Assembly: GCF_002236115.1 (NCBI RefSeq)
Contig: NZ_NIWT01000001.1
Location: 682,001-746,000, forward strand
Direction of reading: 5' to 3'
Length of the DNA: 64,000 nucleotides
DNA from: Pseudomonas jessenii
GTDB taxonomy: Bacteria; Pseudomonadota; Gammaproteobacteria; Pseudomonadales; Pseudomonadaceae
Shown: piece by piece, positions 26,501 to 36,610 of the stretch
Layout of the letters: every line of letters starts with the position of its first letter
Position numbering within the stretch: the stretch's first letter is position 1
The notes under the pieces: model-generated
The model's database searches: none
The model's input: the letters and a program-made list of their open reading frames with translations, nothing else
What the model was told of the DNA's origin: nothing
Translations under genes and position numbers: made by a program

Positions 26501-26601
26501 TGAAAACATCTCCCCCGGATCAATTGGGGAGAAGTATCAAAGGCATTTCTTAACGAAGTCTGAAGGTGAAAAAACGATTGTCGCCTTGGTGACAGTCCGT
26601 A

Positions 26602-26665
26602 ATGACATGCCATGGCCTGCTTCAGGAACGGACTTAGGCCAACAAATACGGGGGTTTAACCGGAG
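26602..26665 (+). repeat. Dispersed ~60-bp element, copy B
   Basis: Second copy of the element at 8475-8535 (42 of 52 bases match). It lies 102 bp upstream of the T_hemolysin start, in the opposite orientation to that operon, and next to a LysR gene remnant. Confidence 0.6.
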
Positions 26666-26705
26666 CCCCCGACTGTCTCTCCACAGTTACTCATGGCACG
26701 GACGC

Positions 26706-26900
26706 TTATGCGCCCTCCAGTTGATCGCGCAAAAACTCGATGAAGCGCTGGGTTTTCGCCGGCAACAGGCGCGTCTCGGTCAGCGCATACACTGAAACTG
26801 AAGTGGCGTGCCATTGAGGCAAGACCTTAAGCAGCTTTCCATTGATCAGGTCTTGCTCAGCGATGCCCTCGGGCAGCAAAACGATACCCAGGTCCAGTGG
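26706..26900 (-). pseudogene. Remnant of a LysR-family regulator (C-terminal fragment)
   Basis: The minus-strand reading gives LDLGIVLLPEGIAEQDLING, continues through KLLKVLPQWHA and LLPAKTQRFIEFLRDQLEG, and ends in a stop at 26706-26708. This is the end of a LysR substrate-binding domain (the 'ALLP...W.....LP...R.FI.FL' pattern). An in-frame TGA at about 26901 cuts it off and no DNA-binding part is found nearby. It is a ~65-residue relic. Confidence 0.8.
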
Positions 26901-27283
26901 TCAGTATCCCTGCCCTCACGCACTAGTCACTTCGGCCAACAGCGGGCACCGATGAAGTCGGGACGAATGAAAGCAACCGGTCATCGATACATTCAGAAAA
27001 CAGCCACTTCTCCTGGCCCAGACACCCCGCACAATCGCACCCTTTATTGGGGGATATTCCCCGTCATCGGGGTATTCATCCTGGCTGCTCATACGCCAGT
27101 TTGAAGCCCGCGGACAAGGGGGGCGTGGCGTAGAGCCATTAGTCACCTCCTGTCACTTTCGGCGGGAAATTTGCATCGTTCCCATCCCGGCTCGAAATCA
27201 AACATTTCGCCAGCCGGGCCAGGAGCCGTGGCTCGTTGCTCATCTATTGCCACGCTCCGAGGAACCCGTCAGAGGTGTTTGCG
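26901..27283. other. Intergenic region upstream of the multicopper oxidase
   Basis: About 380 bp without a credible gene. ORFs on both strands (for example 26916-27146 minus) lack ribosome sites and recognisable sequence. A short inverted repeat lies at 27059-27072. It may hold remains of the event that truncated the LysR gene. Confidence 0.4.
27059..27072. promoter_or_regulatory. Inverted repeat upstream of the multicopper oxidase gene
   Basis: CCCCG-TCAT-CGGGG, with the symmetry partly extending to ATTCCCCG/CGGGGTATT. It lies 212 bp before the oxidase start. A metal-responsive operator is possible but unproven. Confidence 0.3.
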
Positions 27284-30183
<2,900 letters not shown>

Positions 30184-30190
<7 letters not shown>

Positions 30191-30393
30191 CGGCGTCTCT
30201 GCTCAACTATCTGAGCAATGCGGTGAAGTTGACCGAGCGTGGGCACATCCTGGTTGAGGTGTGCCTGCGCCAGGCCGGCTTGAAAGTCGACGGTGCGGAC
30301 ATGGTTGGCAGACTTCGACGGGGACTGGGCCACCACAGTCTGCATGTTGATTTGCTGCGCAGTTACCAGCCCCACAAGACCCATTTGCTATAG
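30184..30393 (+). pseudogene. Fragment of a (hybrid) histidine kinase ATPase domain
   Basis: Out of frame with the oxidase stop, the plus strand reads RLAASLLNYLSNAVKLTERG and then HILVEVCLR. This matches the N-box of sensor kinases (LLNYLSNAVKFTERGHI). The following residues no longer fit the domain and a TAG ends the frame at 30391-30393. A short relic between the oxidase and cytochrome genes. Confidence 0.7.
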
Positions 30394-30458
30394 CGCGAGT
30401 TACTGGATGCAGTGGCTGTCCGTGACGCGTTACCTGTTCGACGATGGTAATGACATGT

Positions 30459-31964
30459 TCATTCTTTGTAGTAAGCGCTAGCGTCGTCGAGTTTCAACTT
30501 CGCGGGTATCGCCCGCTTCGCCGTATCGGATCCGGTCGACAGGGGTACGCTCTGCGTGACATTGGCCATCCGGGTGATTTCCACCTGCAGCTTATCCTTG
30601 CCGAGCAGATAGTCGGCCAGCTTCTGGGAAAACGGCCAGTAGTTCAGATCGGCTGTCAGGGTCAGCGGTCCGACAGCGTCGGCCGGCACCAGGAAGGAGA
30701 ACTCCCCGATATTGTAGCCCTTGGGCAGAATGCGATTGTCCGAGAGTATCTGCGTGGCATTCCAGACCTCGACGTCCAACGGATTGCCGTTCTTGTCGCC
30801 TATGTGCACTTTGAAATTTCGCGTGTTGACTTCGGTCTTGCCGTCCTTGATCGAACCCAGGCGATAGAGCTCGCGACCACTGGCATCCTGCACCCGAAAA
30901 TCGATCCACATCTCCCGCCCCTCCGGAAAACCGGTTGGCAGCTTGTGCCCGGCGCCGACGTTGGTCACTTTGACGGCTACCGAGGCGTATTGTCCGGGAA
31001 TGATGGCGGCCGGCAGTTGCTGGAACGTTATTTGCGCCGCGCGCGCGAGCATGTCGCGTGCGCGTTGCGCGCCCTCCTCCTGACCAAGATGCTTGAGCAT
31101 CGTCGCGTTGGCTCCGCTGAACCAATGCGAGGCCACCTCCTTACGGTCTGGCCCCATGATCGCGGCCTTGCCCGCAAAGCCCGGCATGTGGCAACTCTGG
31201 CAGGTCACATTGTTAAGGCTGTAGGTGCTCTCCTGCCATTCGTCATAAGTGCGCTCCACCGCCACGCTGCTGAACGGGTGCGTGACGTTGTGGCAGGTGC
31301 CGCAAAAGTCCGAGCGCGTGTGCAGAGCGGAATACACGGTGTCGTGATAAGGCGAAACGGCATCCTTGCGCGGGCCGAACTTGGTCGGTTTGCCGTGCGC
31401 TCGCGGGCTCAGAACATAGGCGCCGTTATCGAGGCCCGTGCGGGCACTGATGTTGTGGCAGGTCTCGCAATCGACCCCGGGCATCGGATGATTCTTCGCA
31501 CTGTCTTCAATCGAGGAGCGGTTGACTTGCGAAGTGATCTGCCCGGTGGTGAGACCGATCGGGGTATGGCAGCCGGTGCAGAAGTTATCGACCTTGCCCT
31601 CGGTGGCCGCGCTCGCACGCTTGAGCAAGGCCCGATAGATGGGCTCATCCCAGGCCTGGGACATCATCGACGAGCGCCACTGCCTGTAGATCTCCGTATG
31701 GCAAGCGCCACAGACCTGGGCATTGTCGAAGTCCTTCACATTCAAGACCAGGTTGCCGGTGGTATTGGCCCGATGCGGAAAGAACGGCATCGCGCCAATC
31801 ACATGCATGAGCCTGGAGCGTGCCGGCTCCAGCCACTTCTCATTGTTTTGATTGTCATCGCCCTGAAGTTCGTCAGCCGCCACCAGCGTTACCGTCAGCA
31901 GGCAGGTTAGAAAGCACAACCGGTGCAGTGCTACCTGCGCACACGTATGTCTGGAGTGGCTCAT
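30459..31964 (-). CDS. Pentaheme c-type cytochrome
   Basis: A 501-residue secreted cytochrome. Five CxxCH sites lie at about residues 85-89 (CGACH), 129-133 (CTGCH), 166-170 (CETCH), 221-225 (CGTCH) and 255-259 (CQSCH), and several further His residues (HPMPG, HDTVYS, HTRSD) could be distal ligands. The second half is a beta-rich domain without hemes (GHKLPTGFPEGREMW). The N-terminus is a signal peptide. ATG 31964 is favoured because AGGGG lies 8 bases upstream. It faces the multicopper oxidase gene tail to tail. Likely role is periplasmic or outer-surface electron transfer. Confidence 0.85.
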   Translation of the reverse strand: MSHSRHTCAQVALHRLCFLTCLLTVTLVAADELQGDDNQNNEKWLEPARSRLMHVIGAMPFFPHRANTTGNLVLNVKDFDNAQVCGACHTEIYRQWRSSMMSQAWDEPIYRALLKRASAATEGKVDNFCTGCHTPIGLTTGQITSQVNRSSIEDSAKNHPMPGVDCETCHNISARTGLDNGAYVLSPRAHGKPTKFGPRKDAVSPYHDTVYSALHTRSDFCGTCHNVTHPFSSVAVERTYDEWQESTYSLNNVTCQSCHMPGFAGKAAIMGPDRKEVASHWFSGANATMLKHLGQEEGAQRARDMLARAAQITFQQLPAAIIPGQYASVAVKVTNVGAGHKLPTGFPEGREMWIDFRVQDASGRELYRLGSIKDGKTEVNTRNFKVHIGDKNGNPLDVEVWNATQILSDNRILPKGYNIGEFSFLVPADAVGPLTLTADLNYWPFSQKLADYLLGKDKLQVEITRMANVTQSVPLSTGSDTAKRAIPAKLKLDDASAYYKE

Positions 31965-32375
31965 AAGCATTTCCCCTGGACGGTTGCAGAGGATGACTGC
32001 AGTACTTCTATTGAGTAAGCCCGGTATTGAGAAGCCAGGGCTACTTCGTGATGCAAACCGATGGCTACAGGCAATCACTCAATGGAGTACTGACAGCTCC
32101 ACAGCATCCCGGCCCTGCACCTTGCATGAACGGGACAAGCTCACTCAGCAATTACTCTGCCAGCGTTGTATTAAATAGGCGTGGTGACCTGAAAGATCCG
32201 CAAACATTGGCCAGCGATTGAAGTAACCGGTTAATGAACATGCGAATACCGCTGAGCAAAAGCCCCCATTAGTGGGGGGCTCACTCCGAATCGGGGGGTG
32301 TCAGACGGGAGGGCCAGGGTTTCTCTGCGGGGTGCGCCTCGCAAATCCGGGGCCACTCACTTTACTCGATACGAC
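31965..32375. other. Intergenic region between the cytochrome and ohrR
   Basis: About 410 bp. It holds the cytochrome promoter on one side and the ohrR terminator (32257-32282) on the other. Short ORFs here have no ribosome sites or recognised sequence. Confidence 0.5.
32257..32282 (-). terminator. Terminator downstream of ohrR
   Basis: On the minus strand an AGCCCCC/GGGGGCT stem with a 7-base loop is followed by TTTTG. It lies ~95 bp beyond the ohrR stop. Confidence 0.75.
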
Positions 32376-32834
32376 TTACTCTCTGTCCTTGGTCGACCGA
32401 ATGAGATTGCCCCGTAACTTCACAATGGCCTTCTGCATCTGCACGAAGTCGTCGGGATCAAGACCGGTTTGCGGGAAGCCGTCTTCGGTGAGACCTTCGC
32501 GCAGTTTTCGCCCCTCTTTGGTCAGACTGATCCGCACCTGGCGTTCGTCTTCCGGGTCGCGCTGGCGCATTAAATAACCCATCGCTTCCAACTTCTTCAG
32601 AATCGGCGTGAGGGTATTGGATTCGAGAAACAGCTTTTCGCCGAGGCTGCCAACGGTCTGGTTGTCTTCCTCCCACAGCGCAACGAGGGTGATGTATTGC
32701 GTATAGGTCAGGCCGAGCCGCTCGAGCATCGGCTTGTAGGCCTTGCCGAAGGCCAGGTTGGTGGAATAGACCGCAAAACACAGGAAGTCGGTGAGTTTGA
32801 GATCCAGGGCGGATGTCTTGTCGGTGTTTTTCAT
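32376..32834 (-). CDS. ohrR: OhrR, MarR-family organic peroxide sensor (one-Cys type)
   Basis: A 152-residue repressor. The peroxide-sensing Cys is C19 in TDFLCFAVYSTN, the hallmark of OhrR. The winged helix follows (LGLTYTQYITLVALWEEDNQ, SLGEKLFLESNTLTPILKKLEAMGYL, RQRDPEDERQVRISLT). No other Cys is present, so it must sense by the one-Cys route (mixed disulfide or over-oxidation), unlike the two-Cys Xanthomonas protein. Two ohr genes lie upstream on the same strand. A partial copy of the palindrome seen before both ohr genes lies 41 bp before its start, so autoregulation is likely. Confidence 0.93.
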   Translation of the reverse strand: MKNTDKTSALDLKLTDFLCFAVYSTNLAFGKAYKPMLERLGLTYTQYITLVALWEEDNQTVGSLGEKLFLESNTLTPILKKLEAMGYLMRQRDPEDERQVRISLTKEGRKLREGLTEDGFPQTGLDPDDFVQMQKAIVKLRGNLIRSTKDRE

Positions 32835-32875
32835 GGGCGTTCTCCTGGCTCAATCTTGCGAGACCGAAACTATAC

Positions 32876-32887
32876 GTCGTACGCGAT
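32876..32887. promoter_or_regulatory. OhrR-type operator, weakest copy (before ohrR)
   Basis: GTCGTACGCGAT matches 9 of 12 positions of the ATCGCATGCGAT palindrome found before the ohr genes. It lies 41 bp before the ohrR start. Confidence 0.5.
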
Positions 32888-32961
32888 GGTATCGGAAGTG
32901 CGTATAAACGCCGACGGCCAGCTCACCGGAGAAATCCCCGGTGAGCTGGCCGTGCAGTGGG

Positions 32962-33414
32962 TTATGCCGTCAGGACGTTGATGTCGACATCAATGTTGCC
33001 GCGTGTGGCCTTGGAGTAAGGGCAGATTGCATCGGCGTTGTGGGCCAACTCGGTCGCCACCCCCTGGTCCAGCCCCGGCACCCGCAAGGTCAGTCGGGCC
33101 TGGAGGAAGTAAGCCGCGCCGGTCTGGCCCAGGTCCACTTCAATGTCGACGGCGGTGTCGGTCGGCAGTGTCACCTTCATCTGTTGGGCGGCCAGCCCCA
33201 CCGCTGCGATGTAGCAGGCCGACCAGGCTCCGGCGAACAGTTGCTCGGCTTTCGGGTGCGGCTGGACGGCGGTGAGCACGTGTGCCGGTGTATCGCTGCC
33301 GGGGGACGACAGCACGATATCGAGGTTGCCGTTGTGACCGCGCGAGGTGTTGCCCGCGCTGTTATGAGTGGTGTGGGTTTTGCCGCTGGCCAGTACTTTT
33401 TCGATCTTGCTCAT
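32962..33414 (-). CDS. ohr: Ohr organic hydroperoxide reductase, copy 1
   Basis: A 150-residue Ohr/OsmC-family thiol peroxidase that reduces organic hydroperoxides in the cytoplasm, using lipoyl proteins as reductant. The reactive Cys is C67 in FAGAWSACYIAAVG and the resolving Cys is C131 in ADAICPYSKATRGN. The glycine-rich GHNGNLDIVLSSPG segment is typical. About 80% identical to the next gene by eye, so the pair is a tandem duplication. A perfect palindrome lies 46 bp before its start. Confidence 0.95.
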   Translation of the reverse strand: MSKIEKVLASGKTHTTHNSAGNTSRGHNGNLDIVLSSPGSDTPAHVLTAVQPHPKAEQLFAGAWSACYIAAVGLAAQQMKVTLPTDTAVDIEVDLGQTGAAYFLQARLTLRVPGLDQGVATELAHNADAICPYSKATRGNIDVDINVLTA

Positions 33415-33460
33415 GATGATTCCCTCAGGATTACAGTGAGTTATGTTCGTGCACGCTTTT

Positions 33461-33472
33461 ATCGCATGCGAT
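33461..33472. promoter_or_regulatory. OhrR-type operator before ohr copy 1
   Basis: Perfect palindrome ATCGCATGCGAT, extended by T and A to 14 bp. Same sequence as the site before the second ohr gene, at a similar distance from the start. Confidence 0.7.
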
Positions 33473-33492
33473 ATTAGTGACGCATCCAGGCA

Positions 33493-33933
33493 TCACGCCG
33501 TAATAACGTTCAGGGCAACGTCGATATTGCCGCGTGTGGCTTTGGAGTAAGGGCAGATGGAATCGGCAATGTGCGCCAGTTCGGTCGCGACATTCTGTGC
33601 CAGCCCTGGCACTCGCAGGGTCAGTCGGGCCTGAAGGAAATAGGCCAGACCAGTCTGGCCCAGGTCCACTTCGATGTCGACGGCCATATCCGCCGGCAAC
33701 ACGATATTGCGCTCCTGGGCCACCAGCCCCACTGCCGCGGTGTAGCAGGCAGACCAGGCACCGGCAAACAGTTGCTCGGCTTTCGGGTGCGGCTGTGTAG
33801 CGGTAAAGACGTGGGCCGGCTGGGCGGAACCCGGTGACGACAGTTCGATATCGAGGTTGCCGTTGTGACCGCCGACACCGCTGTGGGTGGTGTGGGTTTT
33901 GCCGGTTGCCAGTACTTTTTCGATCTTGCTCAT
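33493..33933 (-). CDS. ohr: Ohr organic hydroperoxide reductase, copy 2
   Basis: A 146-residue homologue of the neighbouring gene. Reactive C63 (FAGAWSACYTAAVG) and resolving C127 (ADSICPYSKATRGN) are both present, so it should be active. It lacks four residues in the loop before GHNGNLDI compared with copy 1. It has its own palindrome 37 bp upstream and a separate promoter region, so the two copies may be tuned differently. Order on the minus strand: this gene, copy 1, ohrR. Confidence 0.95.
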   Translation of the reverse strand: MSKIEKVLATGKTHTTHSGVGGHNGNLDIELSSPGSAQPAHVFTATQPHPKAEQLFAGAWSACYTAAVGLVAQERNIVLPADMAVDIEVDLGQTGLAYFLQARLTLRVPGLAQNVATELAHIADSICPYSKATRGNIDVALNVITA

Positions 33934-33970
33934 GGGGACTTCCTCAGGATTTGATCTTTCGTGCGATTGT

Positions 33971-33982
33971 ATCGCATGCGAT
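33971..33982. promoter_or_regulatory. OhrR-type operator before ohr copy 2
   Basis: Perfect palindrome ATCGCATGCGAT, flanked by T and A, identical to the site at 33461. Confidence 0.7.
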
Positions 33983-34011
33983 ATTTATGACATTTAAAAA
34001 GACAACGTTCA

Positions 34012-34107
34012 TCAATTGGCGTGTGCAATGATCCAGTTGTTGCCGTTTTGGCCATGGGAAGCGTGAGCGGTTGAGATAAACATTGTGCGGCGGCTTCCGG
34101 TGTTCAT
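34012..34107 (-). CDS. Possible 31-residue protein under OhrR-type control
   Basis: Short ORF beginning MNTGSRRTMFISTAHASHGQ and ending in IIAHAN. It has a good ribosome site (GGAG eight bases before the ATG) and the same operator-like palindrome 54 bp upstream. It ends about 30 bp before the operator of the second ohr gene. It is rich in His and Asn, with no signal peptide. No family recognised. It could be a real small gene, or the surviving start of a gene whose rest was deleted. Confidence 0.45.
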   Translation of the reverse strand: MNTGSRRTMFISTAHASHGQNGNNWIIAHAN

Positions 34108-34161
34108 GGCTGAGTCTCCAAACGGCAGGGGTTGTCGTTATCTTTAATCGCTATCAATTAA

Positions 34162-34173
34162 ATCGTATGCGAT
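34162..34173. promoter_or_regulatory. OhrR-type operator, third copy
   Basis: ATCGTATGCGAT differs from the two perfect sites at one position. It lies 54 bp before the 31-codon ORF. Confidence 0.6.
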
Positions 34174-34395
34174 GGATGAATATTCAACCAAAGCCCCAAT
34201 GATGTCAAAGTTTATTTTGTGCCTTGCCGATGAGCGGTAGACGCGAGATCAACCTCGCTACCCTCTCCCTTGCGGAAAGGATGATGGGCTTCTCACCGTC
34301 CGGCCCTCCGGAGCCCCCGGTTACGCGCATCGGATCGCTTTCACCCATGACGATCAACGCTTTGGCGCTGAAGTGAAATGGACGTTTTTCATTCG

Positions 34396-34422
34396 AAAAA
34401 AAACCGGCCATTCGAGCCGGTT
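34396..34422 (-). terminator. Second terminator after the membrane protein gene
   Basis: On the minus strand an AACCGGC/GCCGGTT stem with a 7-base loop is followed by a run of T (A8 at 34396-34403 on the plus strand). Confidence 0.8.
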
Positions 34423-34447
34423 CTTTGATTTCCTGAGCCCCACACAC

Positions 34448-34473
34448 AAAAAACCCCCTCACAAGGAGGGGGT
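34448..34473 (-). terminator. First terminator after the membrane protein gene
   Basis: On the minus strand an 8-bp stem ACCCCCTC/GAGGGGGT with a 5-base loop is followed by six T. Together with 34396-34422 it forms a tandem terminator. Confidence 0.9.
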
Positions 34474-34529
34474 CTGATGTTTGAAAGGTTCAGACAGGTT
34501 CCCCCGTCTTTTCCTGGAGTCTCGTCAGT

Positions 34530-35195
34530 TCAGCGCAGCGCAGGAATACCCGCAAACAACCACGAAGTTTCTTGAACCGGAGTTGCTTCGTTGCGCTTAC
34601 GCGCCCACTGGGTCAGCGCCACCATCATCGCAAAGCCGAGCACGATCAACACCGGATAGGCCATCAGCAACTCGGTGAGCGAATACTTCCAGGCCAGCGG
34701 TCGACCGACACCGAGCATGGCGGCATACAACCAGGACACGCCCGACAGTGCGCCAGAGAACAGGGCAAACATTCGCACATTGATCTGTAGATCAAGCAGC
34801 GAACCGGCCTTCAGCATTGCCGGCAATACATAGCGGTGCAACAGCATGCCGTTGAACGTCAGCAACAATACAATAATAACTTTTGCTTGAAGTTTCGGAT
34901 TGGCAAAATAGGTCATGCCTTTTTCAAGGTAATCAATACCTATAATCGCAGCTCCGGTGACCCACAAGAAGATCAACGCATTGGAAACAGACTTCTGAAG
35001 ACTGGCCATATGTTCATTATCGTGCCCCGACGACACGCGACCTTTCAATAAGTCCTTTACCATTGCCGCGTCGCTGGCAAACACCAGGCCAATAGCTACG
35101 CAGCAAGCCAACAGGTGAACGTACACAACGCCTAAACGCAAAAACTCCATGGATTCTTTCTGGCCGATCAGGCCGATAATTGTACTAATATCCAA
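34530..35195 (-). CDS. Membrane protein, paralogue of the one at 9250-9903
   Basis: A 221-residue inner-membrane protein with the same conserved blocks as the first copy: VVYVHLLACCVAIGLVFASD, NPKLQAKV, TFNGMLLH, ALFSGALSGVSWLYAAMLG and RPLAWKYSL. I start it at TTG 35195, because GGAG lies 8 bases before it and the first copy has a similar N-terminal extension; ATG 35150 is the alternative. It ends at a tandem terminator and has no operon partner. Family and function not recognised; two copies in 26 kb suggest a useful but non-essential role. Confidence 0.78.
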   Translation of the reverse strand: MDISTIIGLIGQKESMEFLRLGVVYVHLLACCVAIGLVFASDAAMVKDLLKGRVSSGHDNEHMASLQKSVSNALIFLWVTGAAIIGIDYLEKGMTYFANPKLQAKVIIVLLLTFNGMLLHRYVLPAMLKAGSLLDLQINVRMFALFSGALSGVSWLYAAMLGVGRPLAWKYSLTELLMAYPVLIVLGFAMMVALTQWARKRNEATPVQETSWLFAGIPALR

Positions 35196-35804
35196 GATTA
35201 CATCTCCACTTATTGCGGCAGTGCAAATTGACCATGCCCCAGGCATGCGAATTAATTAATTAATTAATTGCGCCTGCACGATCAAGTTCGCATTGATTGA
35301 ATCGACTAAATAATTTGGTATTACAAGAGAGAGCGACTCGCCCAGCAAGTCAGTGATGACGACATACTATCACTCCAGGTCTCAGGTAAAAAAAATCCCC
35401 ATGCGCATTCCATTCAATGCAGATGAGGTATACGTCCATTTTATTAGTGAGTGCAGCGCGAACTGTCAAAGGATCCGCCTGCCGGTAAATCAGAGCGAAG
35501 CATATCAAAATCGTTCACTTTTTGAGCAGCACGCTCGACAAACGGTACTAAATCCAACACCTGGAGGTACCTGTTTTCCTGGCGGAAACCTGCATAGCTA
35601 CGGTGCTGAATCGCTTCACCATGCATACCGAAAAAAAACCCGCTATTGCGCTGAACTTTCGTCGCCAGCCCCGACCAATGGCGAAAATTGCCTACTGGTC
35701 ACCGGCAAATTCGAGTCACCTGAAGGGGCCGTCGACGCGTCTCGTTCGACTCAGCCACACCCACGCTGAATCGAGGTTCTTTTTGAGCGGTGCCCCAGGC
35801 TTGC
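35196..35804. other. Intergenic region without a convincing gene
   Basis: About 600 bp. It includes the promoter of the membrane protein and the AATT repeat. A plus-strand ORF (35353-35769, 138 codons) and a minus-strand ORF (35444-35626, 60 codons) overlap each other; neither has a good ribosome site or recognisable sequence, so I do not call either. Confidence 0.4.
35250..35269. repeat. Five-unit AATT microsatellite
   Basis: Twenty bases of perfect AATT repeats, 55 bp upstream of the membrane protein start. Slippage here could alter promoter spacing. Confidence 0.85.
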
Positions 35805-36500
35805 TCAAGCCAGCAATTGGGTGATCCACCGGGCCTGCCGAGCGATGTCCTGCACCGTCTCCTCCGGCACGGCCTGCGGCGCCTGGGCAAAGTGGCTCAG
35901 GGTCTTCTGTTTCTGGCGCAACTTGCGCTGCCACTTGACCAGGAACGCCGGGCTGCGGGTCTGCATCTGCAACGGGCCGAAGTACAGCTCCCGGGCGGTG
36001 TAGATCACCGGCCCTGCGCGTTCAGCGACGATAATTTCGTAGTCGAAACGATTTTCCCGCAGCACTTCCTCGCAGAGGATGCGATAGCCATTGTCCATCA
36101 GCCATTGGCGCAGTGGCTGCTCGCCGCCGTTGGGCTGCAGGATCAGGCGCTCCTGACCGCTCAGGTACGCCTTGCCACTGTCGAGGATGTCACGGATGGT
36201 TTCGCCGCCCATGCCGCAGATGCTGACCGCTGTAATCCCGTCTCCCGGCTCGATCGCCGCCAGGCCGTTGGCCAGGCGCACGGTGATTTGCGAGTCCAGG
36301 CCGTTCTCGCGCACGGTGCGGTTGGCAGCGTGGAACGGAGTCAACGCCACCTCGCCGGCCACCGCCGCCGCAATGGCGCCACGGCGCATCAAGGCCACCG
36401 GCAGGTAGCCGTGATCCGAGCCGATATCGGCCAGGCGCGCACCGGCTGGCACATAGGCGGCAACGCGCTCCAGGCGCATGGACAATGTCTGTTCGTTCAA
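35805..36500 (-). CDS. trmK: tRNA (adenine(22)-N1)-methyltransferase TrmK
   Basis: A 231-residue SAM-dependent enzyme that methylates N1 of A22 in tRNA. The SAM-binding site is GARLADIGSDHGYLPVALMRRG (~residues 18-40). Other typical segments are VRLANGLAAIEPGD, VSICGMGGETIRDIL and ERLILQPNGGEQPLRQWL, where the NPNxxxxxL-like catalytic region is found. A coiled C-terminal helix follows. Length and motifs fit the family well. It is a lone gene, divergent from nothing obvious. Confidence 0.9.
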   Translation of the reverse strand: MNEQTLSMRLERVAAYVPAGARLADIGSDHGYLPVALMRRGAIAAAVAGEVALTPFHAANRTVRENGLDSQITVRLANGLAAIEPGDGITAVSICGMGGETIRDILDSGKAYLSGQERLILQPNGGEQPLRQWLMDNGYRILCEEVLRENRFDYEIIVAERAGPVIYTARELYFGPLQMQTRSPAFLVKWQRKLRQKQKTLSHFAQAPQAVPEETVQDIARQARWITQLLA

Positions 36501-36610
36501 CTGCGGCCCCTTTTCACCACTAACGTCCGGCGACTTGGGCCGGATCGGGCGTGATTCTGTCGAGCAATGCCGTGCATTTCAAATTTATGTGACCAGGGTC
36601 ATGGCCCTTT

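Noticed and set aside
30444..31910. 488-codon plus ORF
   Set aside because: Antisense to the pentaheme cytochrome, whose five CxxCH sites are unmistakable.
32962..33933. Direct repeat of ~400 bp as a possible mobile element
   Set aside because: The similarity is explained by two tandem ohr genes; there are no terminal repeats or transposase.
35353..35769. 138-codon plus ORF after the AATT repeat
   Set aside because: No ribosome site, mixed composition, overlaps another ORF on the opposite strand; no evidence for either.
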